Below are positions 27,036 through 35,981 of a DNA stretch of 64,000 nt, piece by piece. Positions within the stretch are counted from its first letter, which is position 1; each line of letters begins with the position of its first letter. Under the pieces are notes generated by a model. The model saw only the letters and a list, made by a program, of their open reading frames with translations. It did not search any database and was not told the DNA's origin. Both the position numbers and the translations under genes were made by a program. Source of the stretch: Burkholderia sp. IMCC1007 (GTDB lineage Bacteria; Pseudomonadota; Gammaproteobacteria; Burkholderiales; Burkholderiaceae); contig NZ_JAPVQY010000007.1 in assembly GCF_027257875.1 (NCBI RefSeq), positions 62,001 through 126,000 on the forward strand, written 5' to 3'.

Positions 27036-28280
27036 ATGAGCCGCTACTCGATATTCAGCCTGTTCCGCAACGGCCTCTCGTATCACGAGAACTGGGAAAA
27101 GCAGTGGAAGAGCCCGGAACCGAAGAAGGAATACGACGTCGTGATCGTCGGCGGCGGCGGCCACGGCCTCGCGACCGCGTATTACCTCGCGAAGGAGCAC
27201 GGGATCACGAACGTCGCGATCCTCGAGAAAGGCTGGATCGGCGGCGGCAACACCGCGCGCAACACGACGATCGTGCGCTCGAACTACCTGTGGGACGAGT
27301 CGGCCGCGCTGTACGAGAAGGCGATGAAGCTGTGGGAAGGGCTGTCGCAGGATCTCAACTACAACGTGATGTTCAGCCAGCGCGGCGTGATGAACCTCGC
27401 GCACACGCTGCAGGACGTGCGTGACACCGAGCGTCGCGTGAACGCGAACCGGCTGAACGGCGTCGACGCCGAATTCCTGACGCCCGCGCAGATCAAGGAA
27501 ATCGAGCCGACGATCAACCTGAACAGCCGCTACCCGGTGCTCGGCGCATCGATCCAGCGCCGTGCGGGTGTCGCACGTCACGACGCGGTGGCCTGGGGCT
27601 TCGCGCGCGGCGCGGATCGCGCCGGCGTCGACATCATCCAGAACTGCCAGGTCACGGGCATTCGTCGCGAAGGCGGCGCGGTGGTCGGCGTCGACACGGT
27701 GAAGGGTTTCATCAAGGCGAAGAAGGTCGCGGTGGTCGCGGCCGGCAACACGACGACGCTCGCCGACATGGCCGGCGTGCGTCTGCCGATCGAAAGCCAC
27801 CCGCTGCAGGCGCTGGTGTCCGAGCCGATCAAGCCGGTGGTCAACTCGGTGATCATGTCGAACGCGGTGCACGCGTACATCAGCCAGTCCGACAAGGGCG
27901 ACCTCGTGATCGGCGCGGGCATCGACCAGTACACGGGCTTCGGCCAGCGCGGCAGCTTCCACATCATCGAAAGCACGCTGCAGGCGATCGTCGAGATGTT
28001 CCCGGTGTTCTCGCGCGTGCGGATGAACCGCCAGTGGGGCGGCATCGTCGACGTGTCGCCGGACGCGTGCCCGATCATCACCAAGACCGACGTGAAGGGC
28101 CTGTATTTCAACTGCGGCTGGGGCACCGGCGGCTTCAAGGCGACGCCGGGCTCGGGCTGGGTGTTCGCGCACACGATCGCCCGCGACGAACCGCATCCGC
28201 TGAACGCGCCGTTTGCACTCGACCGCTTCTACACCGGTCACCTGATCGACGAGCACGGCGCTGCCGCCGTCGCGCACTAA
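27036..28280 (+). CDS. soxB: Sarcosine oxidase subunit beta
   Basis: FAD-dependent amine oxidase subunit of 414 residues in the four-subunit cytoplasmic sarcosine oxidase, which demethylates sarcosine to glycine. Rossmann motif [17 protein letters not shown] at about 31-47, then [19 protein letters not shown]; the ARHDAV region near 180 matches the place where the family binds FMN covalently through a His. C-terminal [15 protein letters not shown] and [16 protein letters not shown] are family-typical. Starts 15 bases after sdaA with aaggatcac as ribosome site. First of the soxBDAG set. Confidence 0.93.
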   Translation: MSRYSIFSLFRNGLSYHENWEKQWKSPEPKKEYDVVIVGGGGHGLATAYYLAKEHGITNVAILEKGWIGGGNTARNTTIVRSNYLWDESAALYEKAMKLWEGLSQDLNYNVMFSQRGVMNLAHTLQDVRDTERRVNANRLNGVDAEFLTPAQIKEIEPTINLNSRYPVLGASIQRRAGVARHDAVAWGFARGADRAGVDIIQNCQVTGIRREGGAVVGVDTVKGFIKAKKVAVVAAGNTTTLADMAGVRLPIESHPLQALVSEPIKPVVNSVIMSNAVHAYISQSDKGDLVIGAGIDQYTGFGQRGSFHIIESTLQAIVEMFPVFSRVRMNRQWGGIVDVSPDACPIITKTDVKGLYFNCGWGTGGFKATPGSGWVFAHTIARDEPHPLNAPFALDRFYTGHLIDEHGAAAVAH

Positions 28281-28304
28281 CCCCGCACTGAAGGAGAAAG
28301 AAAC

Positions 28305-28604
28305 ATGTTGCTGATCGAATGTCCGTGGTGCGGGCCGCGCGCCGAATCCGAGTTCACGTGCGGCGGTGAAGCCGACATCGTGCGCCCGGTGGCGAACGAG
28401 ACCATGACCGACCGCGAATGGGGCGAGTACGTGTTCATGCGCGAGAACAAGCGCGGGCTGCACAAGGAGCAATGGCTGCACACGCAGGGCTGCCGCCGCT
28501 GGTTCAAGGTCACGCGCGACACGGTGACCTACGATATCAAGGGCTACGAAAAGTTCGGTGGAGCATCTGCCGGCAACGCACACGAAGAGGGCACGAGCAA
28601 ATGA
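28305..28604 (+). CDS. soxD: Sarcosine oxidase subunit delta
   Basis: Small zinc-binding subunit of 99 residues. Cysteine pattern LIECPWCGPRAESEF then TCGG, and a late Cys/His region around HTQGCRRWF, supply the zinc ligands known for this subunit. The ATG at 28305 has a good ggagaaag site, and its stop overlaps the soxA start (ATGA). Needed for assembly of heterotetrameric sarcosine oxidase. Confidence 0.92.
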   Translation: MLLIECPWCGPRAESEFTCGGEADIVRPVANETMTDREWGEYVFMRENKRGLHKEQWLHTQGCRRWFKVTRDTVTYDIKGYEKFGGASAGNAHEEGTSK

Positions 28605-31600
28605 GCCAGAAAGACCGCCTCGGCACCGGTGGCCGCATCAATCGCGCGATTCCGTTGACGTTCACGTTCAACGGCCGCACGTATCAGGGCTTCCAGGGCG
28701 ACACGCTCGCGTCCGCGCTGCTCGCCAACGGCGTGCATTTCGTCGCGCGCAGCTTCAAGTACCACCGTCCGCGCGGGATCGTGACGGCGGACGTGGCAGA
28801 ACCGAATGCCGTCGTGCAGCTCGAGTCCGGTCCGTACACCGTGCCGAACGCGCGCGCGACCGAGATCGAGCTGTACCAGGGCCTCGTCGCGACGAGCGTG
28901 AACGCCGAACCGTCGCTCGAGAACGACAAGTACGCGATCAATCAGAAGCTGTCGCGCTTCATGCCGGCGGGCTTCTACTACAAGACGTTCATGTGGCCGC
29001 GCAACATGTGGCCGAAGTACGAAGAGAAGATCCGCGAGGCCGCCGGCCTCGGCAAGGCGCCTGAAGTGCTCGACGCCGATCGCTACGACAAGTGTTACGC
29101 GCACTGCGACGTGCTCGTGGTCGGCGGTGGCCCGTCGGGCCTCGCCGCCGCGCACGCGGCCGCCACGGCCGGCGCGCGCGTGATCCTCGTCGACGACCAG
29201 CGCGAACTCGGCGGCAGCCTGCTGTCGTGCCGCGCGGAGATCGACGCGAAGCCCGCGCTGCAATGGGTCGAGAAGATCGAGGCCGAGCTGCGCAAGCTGC
29301 CCGACGTGACGATCCTGTCGCGCAGCACCGCGTTCGGCTACCAGGACCACAACCTCGTGACGGTCACGCAACGCCTGACCGATCACCAGCCGGTGTCGAT
29401 GCGCAAGGGCACGCGCGAACTGCTGTGGAAGGTCCGCGCGAAGCGCGTGATCCTCGCGACCGGTGCGCACGAGCGGCCGATCGTGTTCGGCAACAACGAC
29501 CTGCCGGGCGTGATGCTCGCGGGCGCGGTGTCCACCTACATCCATCGCTTCGGCGTGCTGCCGGGCCGCAACGCGGTCGTGTTCACGAACAACGATCGTG
29601 CGTACCAGACCGCGCTCGACCTGAAGGCATGCGGCGCGAAGGTGACGGTCGTCGATTCGCGCGCATCGTCGAACGGTGCGTTGCCGGCGGCGGCCAAGCG
29701 GCAGGGCGTGACGGTGATGAGCGGTGCGGTCGTCACGGCCGCTTCGGGCAAGTGGCGCGTATCGTCGGTCGACGTCGCGTCCTACTCGAACGGCAAGACG
29801 GGCGGCAAGACGCAGTCGCTGCCGTGCGACCTCGTCGCGATGTCGGGCGGCTTCAGCCCGGTGCTGCACCTGTTCGCGCAATCGGGCGGCAAGGCATGCT
29901 GGAACGACGAGAAGGCATGCTTCCTGCCGGGCAAGCCCGTGCAGGCGGAGGCGAGCGTCGGTGCGGCCGCGGGCGAGTTCGGTCTCGCCCGTGCACTGCG
30001 GCTCGCGCTCGACGCGGGCGCCGAAGCGGCGAAGGCCGCCGGCTACACGGCCGCGCAGCGCCCCGTCGCGCCGCAGGTCGCCGAAACCGTCGAAGGCCCG
30101 CTGCAGCCGTTGTGGCTGGTCGGCAGCCGCGAGGCCGCGGCACGCGGGCCGAAGCAGTTCGTCGACTTCCAGAACGACGTGGCGGCCGCCGACATCCTGC
30201 TCGCCGCGCGCGAAGGTTTCGAGTCGGTCGAGCACGTGAAGCGCTACACGGCGATGGGCTTCGGCACCGATCAAGGCAAGCTCGGCAACATCAACGGGAT
30301 GGCGATCCTCGCGCAGGCGCTCGGCAAGACGATTCCGGAAACGGGCACGACCACGTTCCGCCCGAACTACACGCCCGTGTCGTTCGGTACGTTCGCGGGC
30401 CGCGAAACCGGCGACTTCCTCGATCCGATCCGCAAGACGGCCGTGCATGAATGGCACGTCGAGCACGGCGCGATGTTCGAAGACGTCGGCAACTGGAAGC
30501 GGCCCTGGTATTTCCCGAAGAAGGGCGAGGATCTCCATGCGGCCGTGAAGCGCGAATGCCTCGCGGTGCGCAACAGCGTCGGCATCCTCGATGCGTCGAC
30601 GCTCGGCAAGATCGACATCCAGGGTCCGGACGCGGTGAAGCTGCTGAACTGGATGTACACGAACCCGTGGAACAAGCTCGAAGTGGGCAAGTGCCGCTAC
30701 GGGCTGATGCTCGACGAGAACGGGATGGTGTTCGACGATGGCGTGACCGTGCGCCTTGCCGACCAGCATTTCATGATGACGACCACCACCGGCGGCGCGG
30801 CGCGCGTGCTGACGTGGCTCGAGCGCTGGCTGCAGACCGAATGGCCCGACATGAAGGTGCGGCTCGCGTCCGTCACCGACCACTGGGCGACGTTCGCGGT
30901 GGTCGGCCCGAAGAGCCGCAAGGTCGTGCAGAAGGTGTGCCAGGACATCGACTTCGGCAACGAAGCGTTCCCGTTCATGAGCTACCGCAACGGCACCGTC
31001 GCAGGCGCGAAGGCGCGCGTGATGCGGATCAGCTTCTCGGGCGAGCTGGCGTACGAAGTGAACGTGCCGGCCAACGCGGGCCGCGCGGTGTGGGAAGCGC
31101 TGATGGCAGCCGGTGCCGAGTTCGACATCACGCCGTACGGCACGGAAACGATGCACGTGCTGCGCGCGGAGAAGGGCTACATCATCGTCGGTCAGGATAC
31201 CGACGGGTCGATCACGCCGTACGACCTCGGAATGGGCGGCGTCGTCGCGAAGTCGAAGGACTTCCTCGGCAAGCGCTCGCTGTCGCGCTCGGATACGTCG
31301 AAGGAAGGCCGCAAGCAGTTCGTCGGCCTGCTGACGGAAGACGAACAGTTCGTGCTGCCGGAAGGCGCGCAGATCATCGCGAAGGACACCCAGGTGTCCG
31401 CCACCGAGCCGACGCCGATGATCGGCCACGTGACGTCGAGTTATTACAGCCCGATCCTGAAGCGCTCGATCGCGCTCGCGGTGGTGAAGGGCGGCCTGAA
31501 CAAGATGGGCGAGAGCGTCGTGATTCCGCTGGCCAACGGCAAGCGCATCGTCGCGAAGATCTCGAGCCCGGTTTTCTACGATACCGAAGGGGTGCGTCAG

Positions 31601-31612
31601 CATGTGGAATGA
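28601..31612 (+). CDS. soxA: Sarcosine oxidase subunit alpha
   Basis: Large subunit, 1003 residues. The N-terminal part (about 1-110) resembles a 2Fe-2S-like fold without the cluster and includes FTFNGRTYQGFQGDT; then a NAD/FAD-binding region with VLVVGGGPSGLAAAHAA near 170 and RVILATGAHERPIVF; the C-terminal 380 residues are a GcvT-like folate-binding domain (HEWHVEHGAMFEDVG, GKIDIQGPDAVKLLNW). That domain captures formaldehyde on tetrahydrofolate. It overlaps soxD by four and soxG by eleven bases. Length agrees with the family. Confidence 0.93.
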   Translation: MSQKDRLGTGGRINRAIPLTFTFNGRTYQGFQGDTLASALLANGVHFVARSFKYHRPRGIVTADVAEPNAVVQLESGPYTVPNARATEIELYQGLVATSVNAEPSLENDKYAINQKLSRFMPAGFYYKTFMWPRNMWPKYEEKIREAAGLGKAPEVLDADRYDKCYAHCDVLVVGGGPSGLAAAHAAATAGARVILVDDQRELGGSLLSCRAEIDAKPALQWVEKIEAELRKLPDVTILSRSTAFGYQDHNLVTVTQRLTDHQPVSMRKGTRELLWKVRAKRVILATGAHERPIVFGNNDLPGVMLAGAVSTYIHRFGVLPGRNAVVFTNNDRAYQTALDLKACGAKVTVVDSRASSNGALPAAAKRQGVTVMSGAVVTAASGKWRVSSVDVASYSNGKTGGKTQSLPCDLVAMSGGFSPVLHLFAQSGGKACWNDEKACFLPGKPVQAEASVGAAAGEFGLARALRLALDAGAEAAKAAGYTAAQRPVAPQVAETVEGPLQPLWLVGSREAAARGPKQFVDFQNDVAAADILLAAREGFESVEHVKRYTAMGFGTDQGKLGNINGMAILAQALGKTIPETGTTTFRPNYTPVSFGTFAGRETGDFLDPIRKTAVHEWHVEHGAMFEDVGNWKRPWYFPKKGEDLHAAVKRECLAVRNSVGILDASTLGKIDIQGPDAVKLLNWMYTNPWNKLEVGKCRYGLMLDENGMVFDDGVTVRLADQHFMMTTTTGGAARVLTWLERWLQTEWPDMKVRLASVTDHWATFAVVGPKSRKVVQKVCQDIDFGNEAFPFMSYRNGTVAGAKARVMRISFSGELAYEVNVPANAGRAVWEALMAAGAEFDITPYGTETMHVLRAEKGYIIVGQDTDGSITPYDLGMGGVVAKSKDFLGKRSLSRSDTSKEGRKQFVGLLTEDEQFVLPEGAQIIAKDTQVSATEPTPMIGHVTSSYYSPILKRSIALAVVKGGLNKMGESVVIPLANGKRIVAKISSPVFYDTEGVRQHVE

Positions 31613-32234
31613 AACCAGAAACCAGACGCAGGTGGCGGGTGCGGGCGGCGTGACGCTTGAATCGCCGTTCGTCGGCGCGGCCGACGTGCTGAAGCTGCAC
31701 CAGGCGCGCGCATCGAAGAAGTTCACGCTGCGCGAGCGGCCGTTCCTCGATCTCGTCAACGTGCGCGGCGAGCTGAGCGATCCGGCCTTCGTCGCCGCGT
31801 TCGAGCGCGTGGTCGGCTGCCGGCCGCCCGCCGAGCCGAACACGGTCGCGCGCGGCGCGGAGTACGACGTGTTGTGGCTCGGTCCGGACGAGTGGCTGGT
31901 GCGCTCGAACGGGCCGGTGCAGGCCGGCGTGCTCGAGGGCGTGCTCGCGGAAGCCGTACAGGGTCTGTATGCGGCGGCCGTCGACGTCGGCAGCGGCTAC
32001 ACGGTGGTGGAAATCAGCGGCGAACGCGTGCGTGACGTGATTGCGCGCGGCTGCCCGCTCGATCTGCATCCGCGCGTGTTCAAGCCGGGCCAGTGCGCGC
32101 AGTCGCACTACTTCAAGTCGCCGATCACGCTGATCCCGACCGGCGACGAGTCGTTCGAGATCGTCCTGCGTCGCAGCTTCGCCGACTATTTCGTGCGCAT
32201 CATGCTCGACGCCGCGGCGCCGCTCGCATCATGA
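31602..32234 (+). CDS. soxG: Sarcosine oxidase subunit gamma
   Basis: Gamma subunit of 210 residues, related to the GcvT fold. Recognisable: FLDLVNVRGELSDPAFVAAFERVVGC, DVLWLGPDEWLVRS and DVIARGCPLDLHPRVFKPGQCAQSHY (given here as the CPLDLHP region). The ATG at 31602 lies inside the end of soxA, and its stop overlaps folB by four bases. Completes the heterotetramer. Confidence 0.9.
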   Translation: MWNETRNQTQVAGAGGVTLESPFVGAADVLKLHQARASKKFTLRERPFLDLVNVRGELSDPAFVAAFERVVGCRPPAEPNTVARGAEYDVLWLGPDEWLVRSNGPVQAGVLEGVLAEAVQGLYAAAVDVGSGYTVVEISGERVRDVIARGCPLDLHPRVFKPGQCAQSHYFKSPITLIPTGDESFEIVLRRSFADYFVRIMLDAAAPLAS

Positions 32235-32671
32235 AGCCGTTCGACGAACCGTTCGTGGCGATCGAATCGCCGCGCCTGCGCGGGCGCGGCTGGAGCGTGT
32301 TCGTCGACGAATTGAAGGTGCCCGCGCGAATCGGCATTCACGCGCACGAGCACGAGGCGCCTCAGCCGATCGTGATCGATGCGCGGCTCGGATACCGCTG
32401 CGAGCCGAGCGAGCAGGGCGAGTGGATCGACTACGACGGCTATTGCACGCGTCTCGCGTCGTTCCTGTCGCACAAGCCGCATACGCGGCTGCTCGAAACG
32501 CTGGTTGCCGACATCGCGGTGCTGTCGTTTCGCGAATGGCCGGCGCTGGAGTCGCTGACGCTGTCGGTGTACAAGCCGAAGATCCGGCCGGGCACGAAGC
32601 GCGTGGGTGTGTCGCTCGACTGGACACGCGGGGATTACCTGCGGTGGACGGGGGCGGCGGGGCAACTGTAA
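32231..32671 (+). CDS. folB: Dihydroneopterin aldolase family protein in the sox operon
   Basis: A 146-residue member of the FolB/FolX family. The core VFVDELKVPARIGIHAHEHE is the FolB signature (usual form: xLxVxxxIGVxxxER), and the catalytic-type Lys is in YKPKIRPG. Start ATG overlaps the soxG stop. FolB makes 6-hydroxymethyl-dihydropterin for folate synthesis; a copy tied to sarcosine oxidase would raise the tetrahydrofolate pool that accepts the methyl-derived carbon. An extra N-terminal 25 residues precede the core. The family is clear; whether it is the main housekeeping enzyme is not. Confidence 0.8.
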   Translation: MKPFDEPFVAIESPRLRGRGWSVFVDELKVPARIGIHAHEHEAPQPIVIDARLGYRCEPSEQGEWIDYDGYCTRLASFLSHKPHTRLLETLVADIAVLSFREWPALESLTLSVYKPKIRPGTKRVGVSLDWTRGDYLRWTGAAGQL

Positions 32672-32719
32672 TCGGAGGAGCCGGATCAAGGGGAGAGGAA
32701 GGCGATCCGGCGACCCAGC

Positions 32720-32751
32720 GAGCGCGGCGGCACAGATGTGCCGCCGCGCTC
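32720..32751 (+). terminator. Strong terminator of the sdaA-sox-folB operon
   Basis: Perfect 14-base-pair stem (GAGCGCGGCGGCAC / GTGCCGCCGCGCTC) with an AGAT loop, followed by gtttatagtt. It lies about 50 bases after folB and just before the first operator-like repeat. Confidence 0.85.
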
Positions 32752-32758
32752 GTTTATA

Positions 32759-32928
32759 GTTCCTGAAATATGCGAATTACGAGCCGCGGCCGGCCAGTGG
32801 TCCGTTTGTTTCTGAAATATGAGAACAATTGCGGATTCCGCCGACGAGTCTCCATAATTCCGATATTCCCGTAACTATGCCGCCGACCCCCAGTCGATGG
32901 CGCTTTGTTCCTGAAATCCCGGAATTAT
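32759..32928 (+). repeat. Four copies of a 22-bp operator-like repeat before the HipB-like gene
   Basis: Copies at 32759-32780, 32808-32829, 32854-32875 (inverted orientation) and 32907-32928 share the pattern GTTnCtGaAATat, then a GAAttat end. The cores CTGAAATAT (copies 1 and 2), GGGAATATC (copy 3 reversed) and CTGAAATCC (copy 4), with GAATTA ends in 1, 3 and 4, are evident by eye. Starts are about 46-53 bases apart. Each has a weak internal dyad (TTCC...GGAA). Copy 4 runs into the ATG of the gene, which suggests autoregulation. Confidence 0.7.
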
Positions 32929-33262
32929 GGCCCGCACCTTACCGCAACCCGTCGCGACACCCGACCCACTCGCACTGGATCTCGCCGCCTTGGGGGCGCT
33001 CGTGCGCAACCGGCGCGCACAAATCCAGATGCGGATCGACGATGCGGCCGACATGCTCGGGGTCTCGAAGGACGTGCTGTCACGCCTCGAAAACGGCCGC
33101 GCGGTGAGTCTCGACAAGCTGTTCAAGGTGCTGGACGGCTTCGGCCTGAATTTGCTCGTCGTGCCGAAACGCGACGTTCAGGCCGCGCGCAACGCAGTGC
33201 GCGATCACGCCGCGGTAAGTGCGGCACCGCCGGGCTCGTCCGGTTCGACCGGCGGCGCGTGA
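32927..33262 (+). CDS. XRE-family HTH regulator (HipB-like), orphan
   Basis: A 111-residue protein with a single Cro/C1-type helix-turn-helix (about 23-80: LGALVRNRRAQIQMRIDDAA then MLGVSKDVLSRLENGRAVS), followed by a short helical tail and a Gly/Ser C-terminus. The spacing and the FGLNLLVVPK end resemble HipB antitoxins, but no HipA kinase or other toxin gene follows. The ATG at 32927 has no purine-rich ribosome site; a repeat of the upstream operator array abuts it, so the message may be leaderless. Regulator of the repeats is the simplest reading. Confidence 0.75.
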   Translation: MARTLPQPVATPDPLALDLAALGALVRNRRAQIQMRIDDAADMLGVSKDVLSRLENGRAVSLDKLFKVLDGFGLNLLVVPKRDVQAARNAVRDHAAVSAAPPGSSGSTGGA

Positions 33263-33379
33263 TGATCCATCGCCACGGGTGATGTGCGTCGTGCCCTGCT
33301 CAGGGCGGCGCGTCCAGCTGCGCTTTCCAATTCTTCAGGATGCGCACGCGCGCGTCGCTGAAATGGACCCGACAGGCGC

Positions 33380-34048
33380 TTACTTCGCGTTGCGGATCGC
33401 GGCGGGCGCCGCAGTTGACGAATCGCTGACCGGCACCATACGCGCTTTGCCGGCGCCCGCGTTGTGCGTGCCGTCTTCGGCGTCGAGCACGAACCGGAAC
33501 GTGTCGACGCGCTGCATCACCTTCGCCGCATACGCATTGGATCCGCCATAGTTCCTCAGCCCGGCCTGTACATTGCCGCCGGCCGCCCGCACATAGCCCG
33601 ACAGGATCGCGGAACCGGCGTCGACGTTGACGTTCGGCTCGGTCAGATCCTTCACGTTGCGCAGCAGCCCGCGGTGCGCGGTGGGCACGACCTGCATCAG
33701 GCCGGTCGCGCCGTGCTGGCCGCGCGCTTTCTCCTGGAAGCGCGATTCGATCGAAATGATGGCGTAAACGAGTGCCGGAGGCAGCGAATATTTCGTCGCA
33801 GTGACGCTCACGATATCGGCGAGCTTCGCGGCCCGTTCCTTTGCGACGCCGAATTTCTTCGTCAGGTACGACGTGATGCGGCGGTTTGCTTCATTCGGCT
33901 GATCGTCGGCGATCGGTGCGGACGCATCGATCGGCGCGGACGCGACTGCGTCGGGCGCGGGCGCCGGCACCACGGCCGCCTGTTGCGCGGAGGCCTGCTG
34001 CGCAATGCCGAGCGAAAGCACGATCAGCCAGAAAAACCGTCGTCGCAT
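33380..34048 (-). CDS. Lytic transglycosylase (SLT/GH23 domain)
   Basis: Exported murein hydrolase of 222 residues. Signal peptide (about 1-22, QQASAQ end), Ala/Pro-rich linker, then the SLT domain (about 85-190): catalytic Glu in AIISIESRFQ, GATGLMQVVP and the NYGGSNAYAAKV C-terminal motif. It cleaves peptidoglycan to 1,6-anhydro products in the periplasm. The ATG at 34048 is selected since upstream residues precede the natural signal peptide. It stands alone, convergent with the HipB-like gene. Confidence 0.85.
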   Translation of the reverse strand: MRRRFFWLIVLSLGIAQQASAQQAAVVPAPAPDAVASAPIDASAPIADDQPNEANRRITSYLTKKFGVAKERAAKLADIVSVTATKYSLPPALVYAIISIESRFQEKARGQHGATGLMQVVPTAHRGLLRNVKDLTEPNVNVDAGSAILSGYVRAAGGNVQAGLRNYGGSNAYAAKVMQRVDTFRFVLDAEDGTHNAGAGKARMVPVSDSSTAAPAAIRNAK

Positions 34049-34278
34049 GGTGGAGGGCAGGGGAATGGGAGGCGCATAGTATATCGACCAATCACGGCTT
34101 GCGTTCGAGCACGGCTTCGAATGAAAGCGCGGTGTAGGCTTGTGACGTGCCGGGCCGCGTCGAGCCAGGCATCGCGCGCGATCGTTGCGCAAACACGCAT
34201 CGGAGTCCGGACGAACCGGCATCGCCGGATTTCCGCGCGGTTTCCGCTTTCGCGCACGAGGCCGTTAACCGGTCCTTT

Positions 34279-35046
34279 TTACGTGTGCCGCGCGCTCGCC
34301 ATTCGCGCAAGCGCGCCGATCGCATCGCTCACCAGCACCGCGAGCAGCCCGACGATCACGCCGCCCTGCAGCACGAACGCGGTGTTCGACGTCTGCAGCC
34401 CCGCGATGATCACGTCGCCGAGCCCGCGCGCGGCGACCGTCGAGCCGATCGTCGCGGTGCCCAGATTGATCACGACCGCGAGCCGGATGCCGTTCACGAT
34501 CACCGGAAACGCGAGCGGCAGTTCAACGGACACCAGTTGCTGCCAGCCGCTCATCCCCATCCCGCGCGCGGCGTCGACGACGTCGCGCGGCACGTCCTCG
34601 AGCCCCGCGATCGTGCTCTCGAAAATCGGCAGGAGCCCGTACAGAACGAGTGCGATCAGCACGGGCTTCAGTCCGAAGCCGACGGCCGGCACCGCGAGTG
34701 CGAGCACGGCGACCGGCGGAAAGGTCTGGCCGATGTCGACGACGCTGCGCGCGACCGGCAGAAAATCCGCACCGGACGGCCGCGTGACGGCGATGCCGGC
34801 CGCGACCGCGACGATCGTGCCGATCAGGCTCGACAGCGCGACGGTGCCGAGATGCGCGAGCGTGAGGTCGAGCAGGCTCGCGCGATCGTAGATGACCGGC
34901 GCGCCGTTGTCCGCGAACGGCGCGAACACGCCCTGCAGCCATGCGGGGCGCAACAGCAGCACGAGCAGCAGCGCAAGTGCAGCCGCGCGCGCCGCATAGG
35001 CGGGCAGCCGCCGCGGCAGAGGCGACCGTGCGGCGTGCGCCGTCAT
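34279..35046 (-). CDS. Osmoprotectant ABC transporter permease 2
   Basis: Permease of 255 residues of the OpuCB/YehY class, last gene of a four-gene importer. Several membrane helices; the permease loop DVVDAARGMGMSGWQQLVSVELP (about 150-172, EAA-like) and LGTATIGSTVAARGLG follow family patterns. ATG at 35046 overlaps the stop of the ATPase gene (ATGA). Together with the second permease it forms the channel for a betaine-like solute. Confidence 0.85.
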   Translation of the reverse strand: MTAHAARSPLPRRLPAYAARAAALALLLVLLLRPAWLQGVFAPFADNGAPVIYDRASLLDLTLAHLGTVALSSLIGTIVAVAAGIAVTRPSGADFLPVARSVVDIGQTFPPVAVLALAVPAVGFGLKPVLIALVLYGLLPIFESTIAGLEDVPRDVVDAARGMGMSGWQQLVSVELPLAFPVIVNGIRLAVVINLGTATIGSTVAARGLGDVIIAGLQTSNTAFVLQGGVIVGLLAVLVSDAIGALARMASARHT

Positions 35047-35981
35047 GCGGGCTTCCTCGCATGTGCGCGGATCGCGTCGAGCGTGATGCGGCGCGTGCCG
35101 CGCCCGTGGCCGTCGTCGACCGGCAGTGCGTCGGCCCCGCGCCACAGCAGTTCGGACACCGCATCGCGCAGCGTACGCGTCGCGGCGATCGGTTCGCCGT
35201 CAGCGTGGCCGGGTTCGGCCACCGCGTCGATCGGCGTCAGCGCGAGCAGGCGCAGCGGCCGGTCGACGCCCGCGACGAGCTGTTCGACGACGCCTTCCGC
35301 CGGCTTGCCGAGAATCTCGGCGGGCGACGCGACCTGCAGCAGCCGGCCGCCGTCCATCACCGCGATCGTGTCGCCGAGCTTCAGCGCTTCCTCGATGTCG
35401 TGCGTGACGATCACGACCGTGATGCCGAGGCGGCGCTGCAGCGCGTACAGATCGTCCTGCGCCTTGTTGCGGATGATCGGGTCGAGCGCGCCGAACGGCT
35501 CGTCCATCAGCAGCATCGCGGGCTCCGCCGCGAGCGCGCGCGCGACGCCGACGCGCTGCTGCTGGCCGCCCGACAGCTCGTGCGGCAGCTTGTTCGCGAA
35601 TTCGGCCGGCGCGAGGTGAAACAGTTCGAGCAATTCGCGCACGCGCGCGTCGATGCGCTGCGTCGGCCAGCCGAGCAGCCGCGGGACGGTCGCGATGTTG
35701 CGCGCGACGCTCCAGTGCGGAAACAGCCCGTGCCCCTGGATCACGTAGCCGATGCGGCGCCGCAGATGCTCGGGCGGCACGCTCGCGGTGTCCGCGCCGT
35801 CGATGCGGATCGTGCCGCTCGTCGGCGCGATCAGCCGGTTGATCATCCGCAGCAACGTCGACTTGCCGCTGCCCGATGCGCCGACGAGCGCGGTGATCGT
35901 GCCTTGCTGCATCGTCAGCGACACATCGTCGACGGCGACGATGTCGCCGAAGCGTTTGCCGATGCGTTCGATCTCGATCAT
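35043..35981 (-). CDS. Osmoprotectant ABC transporter ATP-binding protein
   Basis: ATPase of 312 residues of the OpuCA/YehX class. Walker A GASGSGKST near 34-42, signature LSGGQQQR near 133, Walker B AMLLMDEPFGALDP near 155, and a C-terminal region (about 240-310) with a CBS-like partial fold. ATG at 35981; start and stop overlap neighbouring genes by four bases each, so the whole importer is one translationally coupled operon. Confidence 0.87.
   Translation of the reverse strand: MIEIERIGKRFGDIVAVDDVSLTMQQGTITALVGASGSGKSTLLRMINRLIAPTSGTIRIDGADTASVPPEHLRRRIGYVIQGHGLFPHWSVARNIATVPRLLGWPTQRIDARVRELLELFHLAPAEFANKLPHELSGGQQQRVGVARALAAEPAMLLMDEPFGALDPIIRNKAQDDLYALQRRLGITVVIVTHDIEEALKLGDTIAVMDGGRLLQVASPAEILGKPAEGVVEQLVAGVDRPLRLLALTPIDAVAEPGHADGEPIAATRTLRDAVSELLWRGADALPVDDGHGRGTRRITLDAIRAHARKPA

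Noticed and set aside
28544..31843. 1099-codon open frame opposite to soxA and soxG
   Set aside because: Typical antisense shadow in GC-rich DNA with Arg/His/Ala composition and no motifs; soxA on the plus strand is unmistakable.
32759..32928. Repeats considered as a CRISPR array
   Set aside because: Only four degenerate copies, one inverted, with uneven spacers and no cas genes. An operator array fits better.
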